Below, piece by piece: positions 59,801-64,000 of a DNA stretch of 64,000 nucleotides. Source of the stretch: Taeniopygia guttata (lineage: Eukaryota; Chordata; Aves; Passeriformes; Estrildidae). The stretch lies in assembly GCF_048771995.1 (NCBI RefSeq), contig NC_133026.1, positions 93,647,501 through 93,711,500 on the forward strand. The letters are read 5' to 3'. How positions within the stretch are numbered: position 1 is the stretch's first letter; each line of letters opens with the position of its first letter. The translations under genes were made by a program, and so were the position numbers. Below the pieces are notes generated by a model. It was not told the origin of the DNA. It was given only the letters and a program-made list of their open reading frames with translations, and did no database searches.

Positions 59801-62800
59801 AGAAAATAATCCGATTTTTTTTATAAGTTAGCCACAGCCATTATTAGATCATGAATGCCTAATAAGTAGAAGTAGAAGACATAATTAATGGACAGTTTTC
59901 ATATCATTTCTCCTTTTGAAGGAGGAGAAAGAGGTTTACCTGCTTTTCTTTCCAGTCTAGAGCTGCAGCCTCTATTCTGCTCTCTGTGTTTCTCCACACT
60001 TTTCTTTGTAATTTCTTTCCCTCTCTTGTTTGAGGCTAAATGCTGTTAAAAGAGTACTGCACAAGGCAGTGCAATTTCTCCCGTGCAGTGCTATCAAAAT
60101 CCCTCTCTTCCTTTAGAAAGAGAAAAGAAATAGCCTTTTCTTCCACTCTTTGATGCACATACTTGCTCTCCCTGTGGCCAAGAATCTGGACTGCCTCGCT
60201 TACCCTATGTGGGGGATGCCCCCTTGTCACAGTCTCCCCACTGTTTTGTGATACCCGCTTTGGCCCAGGTGGCCAAAACTCCTGATGCTCGTCCTAGGTC
60301 CCTGTGGTGAGTGCCCAAAGGCTTGTGACAGACAGAGGCTCATGTCCCAGGCAGGGTGACCACCCCATCCATTTCCCAAAGCCCACAGCCCAGTATCCTC
60401 TGTGAGCCCATTGAGCCTTTCCGGAGAGGATGTGCCTGGCAGCACCCTGGGGCAGCCCACAACACGGACACGGCTGTGATCTATGGAAACGTGTGCAAGA
60501 TCTGTATAAATAAGGCAGATTCCCCCCTCCACCCCCTCCTTTTCCTCCTCCTCCAGCTCGTCCTCCTCCTCCTCTCCTCTCTCTCAGCACTGATTAATGT
60601 GTTGAATGAAACCTTTAAATGTTTGATTTCAAAGCAGAGGGATTTTTCCCCCCTTCTTTCCACATATCTGTAAAGAAGGAAAAAAAATCTGCGATCATGT
60701 GGGAAATGTTGATTTTAATGGAAAAATTGCATTGTGCTGACTTTCATAGAGTAGAAAATCCACAGAGTGAGACTTCAGGCTTGGCACCTGCTCCAGAACC
60801 TTCCTGATGAAGCAAAGGTTGTCTTCATTAAGAGCATTAATATTCATGCAGCATGGTAATTTTGACACAGAAAAGGTCTCTGTAACCTTTTCTTGTGTGA
60901 GAATTTTTTACTTCTCAAGGAAATTACAGTCCAGCAATGACTTAATTAATGCTGGGTTTCTTCAGTGGATTTTGAAGAGCTGTCAGTTTGGGCTTGCGGT
61001 AGCTGTCAAGCGGGGAGAGGGCTCTGGCTAGGTAGATTGAAGGGAAGGAGGGAAGACATCCGAGCCCCCAGCGTAGATCTTTGTGGCTAGGGTGGAGTAA
61101 TGGGGGGAAGTTGGGGGGCGCACACACCCCCCACATTAGTTTTAATTTACGAACCTGCTTTCCCCACTGCTGGGTCATTTATTACTGGTTTAAAGGACAC
61201 AGCTTGAATTAGTCCTTCATTTCTTACGCAGTGTATTTGTTATTTGTATTATTATTACCACTATTTTATAAAATTCATTTTGCTCTCCTCTTCCTCTAGC
61301 AGCATGCATGGAAGTTCTCAGGAGAAGCCCCCTTTGGATATTTCACAGCCACTGTAGCAAGTGCCAGGGAGAAAGAGAGAAGCCTCCTTCTGCTTTTAAC
61401 AAAATATTTATATATGTGCATATACATACGTAATCAGATAAAAATACTCTAAAGAAATGAGATGTGCTGCCAAAGAGGAGCAGCGGCAAGCAGTATTTTT
61501 TTTTTAAATCAAAGTTTACATTCTTCCCCAGTGATGTCAGTCATGTTTGCAGACAGGGCATTTCGCACAGCAGAGAAGGATGGAGCTTCTGCTTTCTCCT
61601 TCTTTTCCTTCATTTGAATTTTTTTGAGTATGTTTTCGAGACATCCTTTTAGGATCGCTCTTTTCCTGATGCTGTTTTGTTTTTCTTTTTTCCAGATTGC
61701 TCTGATGTATCCTGTCAACTTTCCCAGATCCAGGACTTCTCTCAGTGCAGTACTCTTCTGCCTTCAGTCCCCTCTGCCTATTCCTCTCTGCCACAGCACA
61801 GTGCACCACCAGGGAGCTTCACCACAGCCTTTTCCTTCCCACTGAACAAGATGAAGAGGACTTCAGCAGCAAGACCTTGAAGGCAAATGCAACTCAACAC
61901 TCCAGTGCAAATCCCCCTCCACCCTCAAAAAGCTTTGAGAAGAAATTGAAGCTTTGCTTCTGTACCAAAAACATTCAAAATAATCCTGCTTTCTTTGGTA
62001 GCTGTATTCAAAGTATGTTTCTGTCACCTGGAAATTAGTGGTCCTAAGGCAAGGCTCTCTTAGTTTTCAAAATCTGGATGAAAGACCCTCCCTCCCAGTG
62101 CCAGGAAATGCAAGGGATTTTTGATTATTCTCTAGTCTAGATGACACAGCAGTGTTAGGCCAGCACTTTGTTTAAAGGCGATGCAGAAGGCTAAAATGAA
62201 CATTTAAATAACGACCTTGAGGTATGAGCATTTTGAATATTTTAAGAAGGGAGACTGCATATGACATTAATTTCAGCCATCTGTAGCCCTATTTTTTTTT
62301 TATTTCTTGTGTTGTCAGAAGTGAAATTCAGAAATGAAATCCCAATGAAGTGCTGGTCCAAATTTCTGTTTCAGATGTTGGCACCTTGCAACCCAAAAGC
62401 ACGCTGCAAAGTGAGTGAAACCAAGGCTAATGGCACCACAATGTGCTGGATGACGTACATAACAAAACTGAAGGACATCCTGCTGAAAAACATACATTAT
62501 ACTATATGTGCATGTGGATAAGGATATAGATACTTTAAAATAACTTGCACATTCTCCACCATTCCTTTTACCTTCTTTTTAGCCACTGATCATTTGCTGT
62601 GAACAGTCCTAGCATGCAGGACTAGATGGGCTCCAAACCAGAGGAAATTGATACCCGAAAAAACCCCAAGGAAGGTCATCAAGAAAAGGAAACCTTATGT
62701 TTTCTGTGGCCACCTAGATTCTAAATATCCAAAGAGGTCTTCATCATCCCTCAACAATGCTAAAAAGGGAGATTCTGGTGAAATATAACTGGTTTGGGCA

Positions 62801-64000
62801 ACAAATTGAGTGTTTGTTATAAGCTGGGTAAGGTGATAAGATGGTCAATAGGGTTGAGAGAGTACCAGAGTGCCAGTCAGGGTTTGGTCTCTTTCTAGGT
62901 TTTGTCCTGTTTCTAGGTTTGCTTTAATTAGGCACCATCTTCATCCACCCTACCTGCCTGGTGTTGTCTGGAAGCACTCAGCTACCTTACCTGGGCTGAT
63001 CCACTTGTTTCAGGGGTTACACCTACTTTTCTCTCTGTTGGTTCACCTTTTAATATAGTAATAACCCACATGTTTTGCCAACTAATCAACATTTTTCCTA
63101 AGGACGATCTCACAGCACTGGAGTCCAAGTGAAGAGATGGCAGCAGCCAAGGGGACTAGGATCAACTGCTGAAAATGTCCCAGATGAAAAACATATCTAG
63201 TCCCATTCATACCCAAATTGAGACTACTTACAATTTCTGATTCCTGGCCAAAAGCCACGCACCTCCGGAAGGATCCTTTTTTTTGCTGAAGAGCAGTGGT
63301 TTCTTGCAGAATGTGGTTTCAGTAATAAACCATTTGATCCAATGCAGCATCCAGTTCCACTTCACAAACCTCTCCAACTTGCCTTTCCCATACTAGAGAG
63401 AAGAGATAAGAACATTTTCCTGATCAGAATATGACCTCTTTTCAAGTACCAAAGCTATGCTGGAATAAAATGTGGTTTTATTTATGCATACAGGCTAGAA
63501 GGATTGCTGCAAAGGGAATTTTCTAGTCCAGGGGACAAATAATAAGAGTTGTATTTCTTATCATCACAGCAAATGAAATAAATACTCAATATTTCTTCCA
63601 CCTAACAAAGTAAGTAATTAGCAGTGCCATAGTCAAGGGAACATGCAGGTAAATGGAGCAATAATTGGGGTGATACAACATTTGCCCACTTCTCAGATGA
63701 GGGATAAAGAGCAGACCAGAAGTGAACCCGCATTTTATTTACTGCTACACCACTGGTAATTAGACAGCTTGCCATAATGGATTAGCAGCAACCAGTGACA
63801 CCCCTTATCCCTGGCAGACAGAGCAGTGTGCACCACAGAAGAAGCTGTTAAAGGCCAAGAAATACAAGTGTGCAAAAGATAAGAATAGCAAGTGCTCTCC
63901 CCATGTCAGGCTGACTGGGAGTTGAAAGCAAGCAAGAAAGTCAATCTTAAAATATGCCAGTTAATTTTAATGACACTGAAATTTTACTGACAAGTCTGAA
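59801..64000. other. Intergenic, no gene recognised
   Basis: No exon was recognised. The block at 60,800-61,010 has a POU-like TATTCATGCA, TTAATTAA (60,942-60,949) and an 8-bp inverted repeat (GAAAAGGT...ACCTTTTC, 60,870-60,892), so it is a second enhancer candidate. From 62 kb to the end nothing stands out. Confidence 0.4.

Noticed and set aside
60220..60480. Possible LTR fragment suggested by TCACAGTCTCCCC and GC-rich sequence
   Set aside because: No paired LTR, no recognised terminal motifs and no target-site duplication could be seen.
1..64000. CRISPR arrays, operons, tRNA or rRNA genes
   Set aside because: No spaced identical repeats, no cloverleaf or rRNA signatures and no bacterial gene organisation; the sequence is vertebrate nuclear DNA.

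Overview
The window reads as vertebrate nuclear DNA, most likely from a bird. The evidence is one spliced vertebrate gene with canonical GT/AG introns, CpG-island promoters, long AT-rich non-coding stretches, dinucleotide microsatellites, and CR1-type non-LTR retrotransposon remnants with the typical CR1 3' end. No prokaryotic, plasmid or phage features are seen. I cannot name the species from sequence alone.

Layout. (1) Positions 1-146, minus strand: the first coding exon of a teashirt-family zinc-finger homeobox gene. It encodes only 13 residues plus one base (MPRRKQQAPRRSA) and ends at a clean splice donor. The N-terminus and the neighbouring gene point to TSHZ1; the rest of that gene lies left of the window. 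(2) About 147-3,600: the shared region between the two divergent genes, holding the TSHZ1 leader (CGG repeat, upstream ORF, purine tract), pyrimidine-rich and homopolymer tracts, and the start of a second CpG island. (3) 3,625-10,719, plus strand: a complete two-exon gene for prostaglandin reductase 3 (PTGR3, formerly ZADH2), with a 5.9-kb intron that contains a third CpG island at about 7.6-8.5 kb. The protein ends in the peroxisomal signal SKL. Poly(A) signals follow at 10,845 and 11,554. (4) About 11.6-64 kb: a gene desert in which I recognise no further protein-coding exon. It contains a dead CR1 copy at about 37.6-39.1 kb, three short CR1 fragments, microsatellites, a degenerate tandem array, two strong inverted repeats, a short duplicated segment and several motif clusters that could be enhancers.

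The head-to-head TSHZ1-PTGR3 order matches what I recall of human 18q22.3, where PTGR3/ZADH2 and TSHZ1 are divergent neighbours. TSHZ1 is a developmental transcription factor and PTGR3 a metabolic reductase, so the arrangement suggests shared upstream control, not one pathway. The desert beyond PTGR3 is a plausible home for long-range TSHZ1 enhancers, but that is inference. I found no convincing novel multi-gene system. The observations most worth testing are the TSHZ1 leader, the intronic CpG island, the PTGR3 N-terminal extension, the perfect 19-bp hairpin at 25.8 kb and the duplicated segment near 49.8/50.7 kb.
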